A DNA stretch of 64,000 nt from Planoprotostelium fungivorum (Eukaryota > Evosea > Variosea > Cavosteliida > Cavosteliaceae): assembly GCA_003024175.1 (NCBI GenBank), contig MDYQ01000027.1, positions 1 through 64,000 of the forward strand, in the 5' to 3' direction. A model generated the notes under the pieces. The model made no database searches. It saw only the letters and a program-made list of their open reading frames with translations, and had not been told where the DNA came from. The position numbers were made by a program, and so were the translations under genes. Shown in pieces: positions 21,834-37,194 of this stretch; within the stretch, counting starts at the first letter, position 1, and each line of letters starts with the position of its first letter.

Positions 21834-24509
21834 AAACGTCCCTTGGTCGAATCTTCTAGTGTCGTTCTCACTTTGGCCTGGATGTCATCGTCAGTACCAT
21901 GTCGATGATGTTGTCATCCGTGCATGATGACCCACCCTGATGTTCGTGGCTCGATGAGCCAGTTCCTTCTTCAATCTAGCCTCCATATCTGTGGCCGTAT
22001 CCTATTTGAAATCACTCTTTCGTCTCGTTGTAGTCGAACAATTTCATTTTCTTCGCTTTTCGCACTTTTCACCTTGAGATGTCTGAGATGCTTTCTCTTC
22101 TCCACTTCTTCGTTGACGATAGATGTGATGGCCTTGATGAATCCGGATGTGCTTCTCACTTGTGCTCCGTAGAGTTTCTTCATGTGTGGCTGCTCGACGA
22201 GGTTGATGAACAACTGTCCACAGGCCTGAGAGAAGAGGGCGAGGGCAAAGAGGGTCCAACTATCACACATCAGAGCTCCTCCGTAGTAAGCTGCGAATCC
22301 TGTGACGGCCTCTGGATTATTCAAGAAACTGTACACGTCAACTTGGAGATCTCGCGGAGAATTCTACACACCGATAGATACCGTTGTAGTACAATTTGGA
22401 TGGCACTTCATCGATGAAGAAATCACCGTAAAAGTATCCAAATTCTCCCAGGACTTCAAAGACGGAGACGCTGCTCCACAGATTGACTGCGATCAATACG
22501 GCACCGATGGTCTGCTTCAGCAGCATCTGTCCGTAGAAATCGGTGTCAAAGTGGATGAGTTTGACGCAGCAGAGGATGTAAGAGGCGTAGGTCATGACCA
22601 GTGTCAAGTTGTAGATCCTGAGGCTGTGAGGGGAGATCCATCTACAACTCTCACTTTTTCCAATTTTCGAAGGCGAATTGTTTCGTGTAGCCCGATTTGA
22701 GAAAGTGATCGGTCCAGAAATTTCTTCGACTTTGCTCGCTCAGAATCCAACCCAGGGCTCCGTTCAGTAGGAGTCTCCAGAATATGGCGTGTCTGTGAAA
22801 TTTCAGTGAAATTCCGCGAGATGACACGTGTAAACGGTTCACCCGATGAAGAAGGAGGTGGGGAGGTCCAAGAACATCAATACAACGTTGTAGATGATCA
22901 GAAATAACATGAATAAATCAGACGATCTGAACGGATCGAAGTTCTTGAAGACGATGAGATCCCTCCTAAAGTATCCTGTGACACGTTCGATCTACAACCC
23001 GCCAATCCATCTCACCCGTCTGAGCGTCGTGGAGAATCTTCTCCATCTCGGGGCTGGGGTCTTCGACTGAGCCGGGGTAGGTCTTGTCGATGTGTGGATT
23101 CTCAACCCAGGACAAGAAGACCAGCTGGCAGAAGTGACCGAAGAGTGATACGTACAGTACGGTGTGAGAGCGAGTGATCATACTCGCGCCGTAGAAGAAG
23201 CTGTAGCTGGATGGGGGTCAGAAGAGGCGGGAAGTTTGAATTTCGAATGGATTCACCCGATCGTGTACATCGGATGAGGTGATATGGAGAAGACACGGTC
23301 GAACGTCAATCTCTGATCCACTAAGAAGAAGAAATCTCCCCAATCTACAGCGTTGTAGTCAGTCGAATCCGTTCATGAGAATCATTTTCACTCACACCAT
23401 GCAAAGTCCTTTACAACACGGTAAGCATCTGTCTTGGCCCACAGAGTGAAGACACACAAGAAACCACCGACGATGTAACATAGAATAACAGAAAAGTTGA
23501 TCTCTTGAGGAACCTCCCAGCAGGCCAGACAGAATACAACGTAACAGACCTGTTTGAGAATCAGGTGACGAGTCGATGGTGAGACGCACGAGGTCATTGG
23601 CCAAGATGATGTCAACGACGTAACGGAAGATGATCCATGTGTTGAATTCGGATGGATAGTCTTCATAGATGTAGCCGTTGCCCATTCCTAATTGGGCGAC
23701 GAGAGACAAGAATCGATAGATGTTGGTGCCAGGCTTCAGATTCTCAATCCACCTGAGATGATGATTAGACGTGATGGAGATGATGAACCGTGTGACTTTC
23801 AACTCACTTGGTGAAGAATTCTTCGTGGGATTGACGATAGAGGATGTAACCCAAACCGGCATTGTAAGCTAATCTCCAAAAGATGAAGAGGGAGATGTAA
23901 ACCTGTGAGTGTCAGAGGCGGAAAAACGAAGGCCACGACTCACCCAGGTGGGAAGACAGAAGTAGAGGAGGAGGACATTCAGAATGGCTGCATTTTTGAA
24001 CCATTCGATGACAGTCCAATCCTTTGGAGACTTAACCGTGAGAGGGTTCCTCGTTTGTGGTAAGTAGAATCCTGCCGGAGATCATCAATCCGATGGTTCC
24101 ATTGCGATGGATGACGACACTCACGGAGTCCACGAGAGGTGACACCGACCAGACGTCCATTGTGGTTTATCTCAGGTGAAGAGGTGCTGGGAGGACTCGC
24201 TCCTTCTGCAGAAAAGGATGTGCTCAACATCAACAGCGGACCTTTGGGTGACGTTGCCAATTCGGAGAGTAATCCCTCTCCCTCTTGGACGATGTCAGTG
24301 TCCAGATCTGTTATGATATGTCATTTTCTGTGGTGATGAAGCTCCCTCCAAATGAAAAATGTGATCGTCACCTTGGGTTTGCGAGGATGTAGAGACGTTT
24401 CTCTGTCTCAATATTGGACTTGGAATGGTGATGGGTGCACTGGTGTCGGGTGAGCCAGCACCGACGATCCCCAACTCCTCGTGAGTTGTGATATTAGACG
24501 TATCGCTCA
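21834..24509 (-). CDS. CHO2: Phosphatidylethanolamine N-methyltransferase, Cho2 type
   Basis: The N-terminus [20 protein letters not shown] is polar; the rest is many transmembrane helices. Two halves each hold the family signature: [11 protein letters not shown], then [20 protein letters not shown] in the first, and [13 protein letters not shown], then [20 protein letters not shown] in the second. The duplicated E.PH..K.YG motif is diagnostic of fungal-type Cho2. It converts phosphatidylethanolamine to its monomethyl form with S-adenosylmethionine in the ER, the first step to phosphatidylcholine. Roughly a dozen introns; many contain short self-complementary motifs. Stop at 21834-21836. Confidence 0.9.
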
Positions 24510-24700
24510 TGTGACTTCCTCTGGGTTGTGATCTGCCTGCACAATCCGGATAGAACGAGTTCCCGGTTTGCAAATTTCCGTCACGGTAGTTAACGCACTC
24601 CTCAGCGTAAGCTTCGACAAACGACATCAGACATCTCACAGACGTTTGGAAACACAGCATGAGATGAGTCATCAACAGCACGACCACGTGGAGTCCACGT

Positions 24701-27149
24701 CTATTTATCATGCAATTTCTTTCCCGTCAAGAGTTCTCGGATGGATGCAATGAGGAGTGGTTGTTTCTGTGCGATGAGATTGACGACTGTGGGTGGCAGG
24801 TTCTTCAGATCCACTTGCGATATGTACGTCACGACCGATGAATTGGTCACATCATCTTGCTGCACCTCCATCAATCACTACCCCCGAAGACATTCCATCA
24901 CCTTCGGTTGGATCCAATATCCCGAATCGATGACTTCAGCACGAGTGAATCCATTCTCTGGTGGACAATTTGGATGCAAGACGGATTTACCAACGATGAC
25001 GATGTCATTTCCGTGTGCCACCCACCGCATCGCGATGCAGACATCTCTCGATGCCTTCACGATGCATCTCTGTGTCTCGAAGAAGAGCTGTAGAACCATC
25101 GTGTTGCTGTCGATGGTCTCGATGATGCGAGCGTCTTTCAGAAGAGGGTCCCACGAGTGGTAGTTCTTCACGTCCAAGAGCACATTCTACACGGGACGTC
25201 AGTCTTACCTCATGTATATCTCATCATGTCATCATCACCTTGATCTGAGATGGTTTGGCCCTACACGCGTGAGTCACAGAAAAATAAATAAAAATAAAAC
25301 ATCTCACCGTATGGCCCCGATACCACGGAACATGTGAAACTTTCCACTCTTCGATATGGATCGATACAGTAACACGTCCGTCTTGATTCCCGCCGGCTTC
25401 CACATACTTCGGTTCGTGACTGCCTCATCATCAGCCCATGACACAGACTCTCATCATCTCACATGCTTCTTTCAATTTGAGGACGGCATCATCTAACATG
25501 GTGGACATCTTCTCTCTGTCCTCTACACTGAGACCGACGCTGGATATCTCCCTGGGAACATCTACAACGGGGACGTTCTGTGAGGCCGCCAGGGCGATAC
25601 CCGATGGAGGTCTCTCTACCGTCGTACCTGAGAATCTTCAACGAAAATTCGACGTCGACAGACCCACTCTGGCTGGTGCGGATGAATACGGGTGTTCTAT
25701 CGGGTGTGGCGGCGACCCAGCTGTTGTCCCTGGAGGTATCCATGGTGATGTCATCCAGGGAGGGTGTCATGGGTGGACTGTACCTGAGGCTCTCCGGTGT
25801 AGATTGATCGAAGCTGATGTCACTCAGGCGAGAAGAAGCGCGGGAACGCTCGTCCGCTGCAGCGCGGTCAGTTTGAAATTTGAATTTCGGACGATCTCAC
25901 TCGTCTCTCGGATGAGTGATTTGATGTACTCTTCCATGCCGTTGGGTAGTGAAATTTCGCTGAAACTTCGAGTCAGTTTGGCCTCGGGGCTGAGTAGTAG
26001 ATCTGATGAATGTCATTCTCCTCTTCGATTCTGATTTTCATTCTCACTCGAAGCTGTGAGCAGTCTCGCCTTTCTGTGAATGAGATCGTTCGTCATGTAG
26101 ATCTTCACACCCAAAACACATTGTAGATGTCTCAAAAATGCGAATGCGATGAGCTCCTTGGGTAGGTAGGACATGAAGCCACCGTAGTACAGGTTACATA
26201 CGTAAGATAAGGTAACACCAGAGTCTTCTCTTCTCTGGATGATGAAGCCACCATTCATCTTACCCAGTATCTGTGATATGTCACGTGAGATATCATGATG
26301 GACTCACCCTCGTGTTGTTCTTCCCTGACTCTTCGAGTAGATTTCCGGTGGGGTCGATGCTGTGAAATGCAATGATGATGGAGCCGTCAGATTCTTCTCT
26401 GTGTACGTATTTACGCAAGAAATATTCCCTGGGCCATGTCCAGAAGCTGTTCATCTGGTAGGCTGTGATCGTTCAGCTCTTTCTCTTTGATTCAACAGAT
26501 ATGTAGATGATCTCTTTGGTCCAATCGATGTAGATGATTGTTCTCTGTTGCCATCGACTGATCATGATGATGAACTCACCCAGATACAGTGTCGAGAGGT
26601 TTCTTTTCAGATTGAGACCATCATCGAGGACCCTGGCATCGAGCAGATCGGCATCCCATTCGTATCTCTCTTTCACATCCTCCAACACTTCTGCAACGTC
26701 CTCTACGGAGACTGCTGGAATGTGTATCTGAATGGATAAATGAGATGTGAAGATGTGACGATGGTGTTCTCACCTTCGTCTTGATGACCATGGGACCGTT
26801 GAGGAGTGCATCGAGTACATTATCTGTCTCTCCTTGTGGAATGAAGACTGGATTGACTTCGTCTCTCTTGATCCAGATACGTGAACCGTCTTCTATGTCG
26901 TACAATCGCCACAACTTCTGGTCCTCCTCTGGAGACACATAAGCCGAGTGTGCGATGACACATGATATGAAACACGAGGATATGTGTGTTGAATTGAAGA
27001 TGAAAGTGTACCTGCTGAATAAGATGCGAGGTGTGTCAAGCCCTGATTAGGATCAGGTGGAATCCCAATATCGATCGTTCAATGGCTCTCACCTTCAGGA
27101 GTCTGAACATCTGTTCAGGCAGAGGTGGCTCCACGTTCTCTTGTGTCAT
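24701..27149 (-). CDS. Double START-domain lipid-binding protein, copy A
   Basis: It starts MTQENVEPPLPEQMFRLLK. A PH/START-leading block reads EDQKLWRLYDIEDGSRIWIK. START 1 holds VAEVLEDVKERYEWDADLLD, then YLPKELIAFAFLRHLQCV. START 2 holds LLDVKNYHSWDPLLKDARII, then SYVTYISQVDLKNLPPTVVN and the ending LTGKKLHDK, with the stop at 24701-24703. START domains bind sterols, phospholipids or ceramides in a helix-grip pocket. The paralog at 37.2-39.4 kb has the same plan, including the WALF-IKNNTRIWQLKDR block. No membrane segment is seen. Confidence 0.8.
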
Positions 27150-27269
27150 CTTTGAGACCCGATCTGTGTGATGTCGTCTTCGCGAATAAAACGCGATAAT
27201 CAACGAACGTATCGCATCACTTTTTCAAAGATCACCCATCCCTCCTTCTCCTTTTTCTCGAGAGAAACA

Positions 27270-28296
27270 ATGGAGAACAGTGAAGCGCTCAAGGGTAAGG
27301 GTGCTACAGATAGAGATTCAGAGGAGGATAGAAAGTGAGTCAGAGGTTCATTTCCTGAATGAGTCTTCCATTGGCAATGAATCGTATAGATATGAGACTG
27401 ATTGAGCGATAGACTATTTGGAGCGGATAGACGTTCGAAACAGAGAGGAGTCGCTGAAGGCGAACATCCACTGTTCCATACGTGGTCTTTCTGGTTCCTG
27501 CGAAAGAGCCAAGGATCTAGAGCCATGGAGACTTACGAGAAGAACATTAAGCAGGTAATTGGCTTTATGATTTGTGATTGTCCGTGACGGATTGGCTAAC
27601 TGCCTGTAAGATTGGTACGTTCAATACCGTCGAGGGCTTTTGGGGTTATTACACCCACATGCAACGACCAAACGATCTTCCACCGGGAAACGATTACCAC
27701 CTCTTCAAAGAGGGAATCAAGCCCATGTGGGAGGTGATCTCCTCTATATCCTGCATATACGTGGAGCTCATATGATACAGGACGATGCCAACAAATTAGG
27801 AGGCAAATGGGTCGTTCGTCTGCGCAAGGGCTACGCCTCTCGATACTGGGAGGAGTTTGTGAGTCCACATTCTCTTCACCATCTTCTGATCACAGACAGC
27901 TACTCGCCATCATCGGAGAGCAGTTTGATGTGGGAGAAGATCTGTGCGGAGTCATCATCTCCATCCGTTACCAAGAGGACATCATCTCCATCTGGAATCG
28001 TGATGCTACCGATGAGGGCAGCCGACAGAGGATCCAGTGAGATGGAGGCACCACACCAACTCATCTTCTAAACATTTGACAGCGAGAGGATGAAGCGCAT
28101 ACTCTATGCCATCCCCAATCTGAGCATGGACTACAAGGCTCACAGTGCTTCCATCACAGACTACACGACATATCACAGGGCGTCATCTGATGGCAACCTC
28201 TTTGGAAGACCAGAGAAGGGTGCCGTCAGGAGCAGCCAGGACGGTTTTGTCACCTCTCCACCTTCTATACCCTCCCTACCTGCATCGGATGTCTGA
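27270..28296 (+). CDS. Translation initiation factor 4E family, 4EHP/eIF4E2 type
   Basis: Start MENSEALKGKGATDRDSEED. The cap-binding fold is easily followed: EHPLFHTWSFWFLRKSQGSR, YEKNIKQ|IGTFNTVEGFWGYY, HLFKEGIKPMWE|DDANKLGG, KWVVRLRKGYASRYWEEF, then EDLCGVIISIRYQEDIISIW. The first cap-stacking position is in HTWSFWF and the second in KPMWE. The pattern SYEQNIKQIG-F-SVE-FW--Y-HM-RP is that of eIF4E2/4EHP (class II), not eIF4E1. The C-terminal tail after MKRILYAIPNLSMDYKAHSA is Ser/Pro-rich. Class II members often repress translation of selected mRNAs; that role here is inference. Six exons. Confidence 0.92.
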
Positions 28297-28537
28297 ATAT
28301 TGTATCTTTCTTTTTTGGTATAAACTCTTGATCCAATGTCTCTCTTCTCTCATTTTAATAGATTACAATCGATATATAACAACTAACGATATCGATTTCT
28401 CTTATTTGTTCTACCAACAGATAACAAAGGATAGAGACCAAGTTGGATATCAGTAAGTTTATTATTCCATGGCCTAGGCCGTAGCGGACTCGTACGAGCG
28501 GATAAAGTAAAAGAGTGTGCACTTGTCCTCAAGCCTT

Positions 28538-30083
28538 TCATTCTGAAACGGGCTTTGACTTGTTGGGGACTCGTCGGATGTCTCTGATCTTGTGGTGTTC
28601 GTGTTGGATATTCGTCTGCTTCATGGCCATAAAGTCTACCATGTACTCCCACTGTCCACTGCGTCTCTTCAGTCCCCTCCCTCTCCCCCTACACTTTCAC
28701 CTCTTTACGGAACGGACGTCGGTCTCTCCACGGTTGGCGAGGTAATCTTGGTACACCTTCTCCAGGACATCGGAGGCCTCACGATCGTACAGACCCCACT
28801 TTCCGTCGTCGGCCTTATACTGCCAGTACTAGTCGTGTCAGTTGAGGTAACGGCAAGAGTGGACTCACGTGATCAAACTTGGAGCCGGCAACGTTGACGC
28901 TGTTGTCGTCTTCTGTGGACTCGCTGGTCTCCGTCTCCGTGGACTCCTTCGTCTTCTTGGAGGCTCTCTTGGTTGGCTCTGCCTTTCTCTTCTTGGGTGA
29001 GGCCTGCTCTCCCTCGGTCGTCTTCTCCTTGGTCGTCTTCTCCTTGGTCGTCTTCTCCTTTGTGCTCTTCTCCTTGGTGGACTTCTCCTTGGTGCTCTTC
29101 TTGGGAGAGGCAGGGGGTGACTTCTTGGCGGGAGACTTGGAGCGAGACTTTTTGGGCTTCTCTTCCTCGTCCTCCTTTCCTCTTCCCTTGGGCGTCAAGA
29201 AGAAAGAGCTCGTCTTGGTGGCGTGGTTGGCGTAGATCCCCTCTTCGATACCCTTCTTGATGTCACGGCTGTCGACACCATCAGTATGCGTGGAAGAGTT
29301 GTAGACTCACTAGATGAGGTTGGCAGCATTGTCAGACAGGGGGAATTGGAGATCGTCCTCGATGTACTTGCGTACGGCGACGACGGAGGCTGGGTTGGTT
29401 CGGGTGGCCATCTTCTGAAGGGCAGTGGTGACCATGACACGGTAAGTGGGCTTACCATCGATGAGGTTCTTCTTCTTGGAGGCGGCCTTTCTCTTCTTGG
29501 GGTCGGTCGGCTTCTCCTTCTCTACCTTCTTCGTGGCGGATGATGATCGGGTCTTCTTTCCCTCAGACTTCTCCTTGGAGGCCTTGGCCTTGGCTTCCTT
29601 CTTCTGCTTGGCCTCTCTCTTGGCCTCGCGAGCGAGGAACTCTCCAGCTTCGGAGGCAGTGTTGGCCATGGTGTTGGTCTTCTTCAGAGGTACGACCTTG
29701 GACTTGTCAGACTTCTTGGTCGTCTTCTTTTTGGCGGGAGAGGCACTTCTGGAGCGAGATGAAGCGGGGGAGGACTCTCTGGAGGATGCAGAGTCCTTGG
29801 CTGCCTTCTTGGGGGATTTGGAGCGTCCGCGTGTCTCCTTGGCGGGAGACTTGGGTGCGGCCTTCTTGGTGGTCTTTGACTTCTTGGCTACGGGAGAGGC
29901 CTCTCTGGAGGAAGCATCTTCCTTGGTCTTCTTAGATGCGGGGGACCTGGAGCGTCCACGAGTCTCCTTGGCGGGTGAAGACTTGGGAGTGGACTTCTTC
30001 TTGGGGGAAGAAGGAGGAGTTGATTTGGCGGGTTTCTCTTCCTTCTTGGAAGTCTTAGAAGTCTTGGCAGGTGGGCGAGCCAT
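28538..30083 (-). CDS. Linker histone H1-like protein with C-terminal WWE domain
   Basis: Starts MARPPAKTSKTSKKEEKPAK. About 210 residues of Lys/Ser/Pro/Ala-rich tail contain repeated SPAKETRGRS(K/R)SP motifs. An H15 globular domain follows at about 211-290: KPTYRVMVTTALQKMATRTN, VVAVRKYIEDDLQFPLSDNA, RDIKKGIEEGIYANHATKTS and SFFLTPKGRGK. A second basic tail carries STKEKTTKEK repeats and an acidic ESTETETSESTEDD stretch. After an intron the last two exons read YWQYKADDGKWGLYDREASD-VLEKVYQDY and, across a 43-nt intron, GQWEYMVDFMAMKQTNIQ-HKIRDIRR, a WWE domain (W-Y--DDG-W--Y, then YMVDF--M-Q-N---H--R-IRR). WWE domains bind ADP-ribose chains or ubiquitin-system partners. Stop at 28538-28540. 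Confidence 0.85.
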
Positions 30084-30458
30084 GATGTTCGAAGTTAATG
30101 CTTCGGTTGTGTTTGAGTGATGCCTGGATGGGGTGAGTTCGGACTGAAATGCATTGCGGATTGTGTATGTCAACCGTCTCAGATGGCAATAGATTACAGA
30201 GAAGAGACGTAAAGAGAGGCGATATAGAAGTATACGGTTCTCTCACCGGTGGCGGTTGGTGGTCTGCGGCTGAGAGCTGCTGGCGCCTTTTAAAATGGGA
30301 ACGGTTGCTGCGAAAAAAACGGGCGGGAAAACTTGACCGTTACACGCGAGTCAACTTGACGCATCTACAACACTACTCTGCGTCTGACATTTCGAGTCGT
30401 ATTCCATTACAACCGGTTTTTCTCAGACAAGCCTTTTCTTTCATCACACAGGAACACG

Positions 30459-30769
30459 ATGAATCGCAACTTCTTCCTCTTCGCCATCTTGGCCCTCTTA
30501 CCTACTCTTGTCGCAGCCGATTCGATCGTCGGATCCAGCATCGGTGGTATCTTGGGTCTTATCATTCTGATCATCGACATCATTTGCATCGTTGAGGTCG
30601 TAACCTCTCACGAGGAGATCTTGATTAAGGTTCTCTGGGTCCTCTTCATCATCTTCCTTCCTATTATCTCAATCATCATATACTGGTGAGCCCGAAGACG
30701 TCTTTCACGCTGAATATTGTCAGCATCTTCTTCAGAAGGAAGGTTCACGGAGGATACAGAGTCATCTAA
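30459..30769 (+). CDS. Small PLDc_N-type membrane protein
   Basis: About 90 residues: a signal-like first helix (MNRNFFLFAILALLPTLVAA), then GSSIGGILGLIILIIDIICI-VEVV and EEILIKVLWVLFIIFLPIIS-IIIY. The pair of helices with a short polar turn is the PLDc_N pattern of bacterial cardiolipin synthase N-termini, also seen as stand-alone peptides in several protists. An intron (30686-30723, 38 nt) extends the reading frame to CIFFRRKVHGGYRVI. Divergent from the H1-WWE gene by 375 bp. Function unknown. Confidence 0.75.
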
Positions 30770-30832
30770 AGACGCCGCACGTCCAATGCGATGGCATCAC
30801 TCTTTCAATAGATCCGACAACTCTTTTATCCT

Positions 30833-33451
<2,619 letters not shown>

Positions 33452-33826
33452 GTTGACTTCTTATTTGTTTCTGATGTGTCAAGGGCTTAGAAGGAAGAGG
33501 AGTCGAAAAATATGACACCCTCTCAAAGATGATGGGAATTGATCACCACAACGGTTCGGGATCAAAGAATTGAACCGCCCTCTCTTCTGTGTCGAAAACA
33601 AAAAAAGACACGTGTAGAGTTTATTGTCATTCGACAAAAGACACAGTAGGCAGTTGGAGGCTGTAAGTCGCGGTTGGTTTCTGCTGACGCCAATATCTCT
33701 CCTGACGATAGAGGTGTACCCAAACAGTACAGTTTGAAAGTGCAGTTTCAGTACGGTGATCGTACCGCGGACAACACACGATGAATAACAGAGACCGAGT
33801 ATATAATTACGAATGTATTGCTGACT
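33452..33826. promoter_or_regulatory. Intergenic interval upstream of GFAT
   Basis: 375 bp between the GFAT start and the 3' end of the His-rich gene on the same strand. It is AT-richer than the genes, with an A-rich stretch near 33600. No ORF or RNA gene is recognised; it presumably holds the GFAT promoter and the preceding 3' UTR. Confidence 0.4.
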
Positions 33827-34156
33827 TCAAACGAAAGCGTTGAGGATGTCTGCAGTAGTCTCCTTGCTCATGACTTCCAGACCATACGGCATTCCATTTC
33901 GGGCGTGAGCGTGCAGCTCGTGGAAGGTCTGTTGGCACACGTCGAATCTCGAGACGGAGTGGAATCCAATCTTCTCGACTCTAAACCTCTTCTGTTGATG
34001 CACGTGGTGATGGTGGACGTTGTGATGATGGTGATGGGCGTTGTGGTGGTGATGGTGGTGGACGTTGTGAGAAGTCTGTGGGTTGACGTGAAGCTGCTCG
34101 GCAAAGATGATCGAGCCGTAGTTCGACATCTCATTGGTCTCCAATGGGTTAGACAT
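33827..34156 (-). CDS. Small His-rich protein
   Basis: Single-exon ORF of 109 codons: MSNPLETNEMSNYGSIIFAE, then four His runs separated by NV/NA (about residues 30-55), then KRFRVEKIGFHSVSRFDVCQ and LNAFV*. No signal peptide is seen. The His-rich run could bind Zn or Ni, but no family is recognised. It may also be the last exon of a larger gene. It ends 30 bp from the next gene's 3' end, on the same strand. Confidence 0.45.
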   Translation of the reverse strand: MSNPLETNEMSNYGSIIFAEQLHVNPQTSHNVHHHHHHNAHHHHHNVHHHHVHQQKRFRVEKIGFHSVSRFDVCQQTFHELHAHARNGMPYGLEVMSKETTADILNAFV

Positions 34157-34185
34157 TCTGTACTCTCCCGAGCGGAAGGGAAATC

Positions 34186-35374
34186 TCAGCAGCTGTCGGT
34201 GTCAGCCGATACGGTCTCGTTGTAGATCGAAGTCTTCTTCACCTCGTAGCCTCTCCATTTGACGCGACAGATGATAGCGTGGTTGGATGTCATGGCATAG
34301 ACATCACCCTTCAGAGCGTTGGCGGGGCCGATGACTCGCATGCATGTCATGAGAGCGAGGCCGATGCAGAGGAAGAAGAGGTTGAACATCATGGGGAAGG
34401 CCGCCTTCACGTCGGGCAAGAGGATGAAGGAGACGATGGTCAATGTGATGCCGAAGATGACTGATTAGAGGTCAGAAAGGTGACGTTCAGAGGTAGGTGT
34501 TCACCGAAGAGAGTGAAGGCAATAAAGGCTGGACTCTTCATGCCGCGGATGCCTCTGACGGAAGGAGCACCGACCCATCTCAGATCGTTCATCTCGACAG
34601 AGGTCATTGATCTGGAAGAGGTGGGTCATTCAGATGTAATGAGGAGATGCACCCTCTCAAGACCTCCATCAGATCGGGGTGGATGGCCTCTCCCATCGTG
34701 GCTGGTTGTGAGTTCTGTTCGTATTCTAAGAGCTCGCGGATGTATGGCTCGTTCTTCTTCAATTTAGTGATGGTTCTGAACATGCAGAGCCCGTAGAGGA
34801 GGATAGCGATGGCTCCCACGGCGAAGATGAGACCCTGTCCCCTCTTGGTGAATTTGATGTCGATGAAGTTGTCTGGTTCTCCATTTCTGATTTCCCATCA
34901 GATCGGCATCGGAATGAGATCATTACGTCTTCGTGGGCTCTATTGTGAACTGTAGGGTGATTTCTATACCACTACTGGTGCTAGTGCTGGTGCTTGTGCT
35001 ACCTCCAGTGTTTCCGAAACCGCCGTTGTTGCCTGTGGTGCTGTCTCCACTGCCTGTAGTTCCACTCGAGAAGACTCCACTAGAGGAAAATCCACTCGTC
35101 GAACTTCCACTGGAGGAAGGACACTGGGTGTTGCATGAGAAGCCACTAAATTTCTGGGTGCATGCATTCTGCAACTCGTCAACAAAAGATCTTCAGATCG
35201 CACCCACTAGTGTCGTATCAAAGCAACAGTTACTGGCGATACATTGCGAGCAGGATGTGATGAAGCCACTGAGAGTGTGTTAGCCTCGAGTCAATGAAAG
35301 GATCCTCACCAGGTCTGTGCTGCGACGAGAGTTAGGGTGATGGTACAGAGGAGGAGGATCTTTGTGCTGATCAT
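34186..35374 (-). CDS. Secreted-domain multi-pass membrane protein
   Basis: Signal peptide MISTKILLLCTITLTLVAAQ is followed by a short Cys-rich ectodomain (CSQCIASNCCFDT, CTQKFSGFSCNTQC). A Ser/Thr/Gly-rich stalk (SSGSSTSGFSSSG, about 34970-35110) comes next, then GIEITLQFTIEP. Transmembrane segments read GLIFAVGAIAILLYGLCMFR, VIFGITLTIVSFILLP and MMFNLFFLCIGLALMTCM. The C-terminus GDVYAMTSNHAIICRVKWRG resembles a small bPH-like fold but is too short to assign. The stalk resembles the O-glycosylated linkers of amoebozoan surface proteins. Function unknown. Confidence 0.65.
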
Positions 35375-35536
35375 CTTGTGCCCTGAGAGAAAATGAGACT
35401 CAGGGGGTATAAGTTGTGGATCTAAGGTACTCCGTCTAAGGAGCTCCCTCCTTCTTTGGAACGCGGAGGCTTGCGTGTGGGACGGAAAGTCACGTGACTG
35501 ACTGAAAGAGAAGAAAGCGGGAAAAACATTTATTCC

Positions 35537-36933
<1,397 letters not shown>

Positions 36934-37194
36934 GTTTAAGAGATCCTCTATATATGCCAAGAAGAATGGATTGGAGAAAGAGTTGGTGGCTCACCGATGC
37001 GGTCGAGCTCAGAAATGAAACAGATTTCTTCTATTCCGTTTCCTTTCTCGGCTTTCCTGCACCCGCCCTCTCAAATTTTTGAGAGCAAACAAACACAGAG
37101 CGGCCGACTTCTTCGCTCATGTTCGGCTCCTGAGCATCAGAGGACACGCTCCTGATGCATTCTACAGAGAAGAATAGATGGAAAGATAGTGAGT

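Noticed and set aside
29446-30120. 224-codon plus-strand frame opposite the H1-WWE gene
   Set aside because: Antisense of Lys-rich coding sequence; Leu/Val/Phe-rich shadow with no motif.
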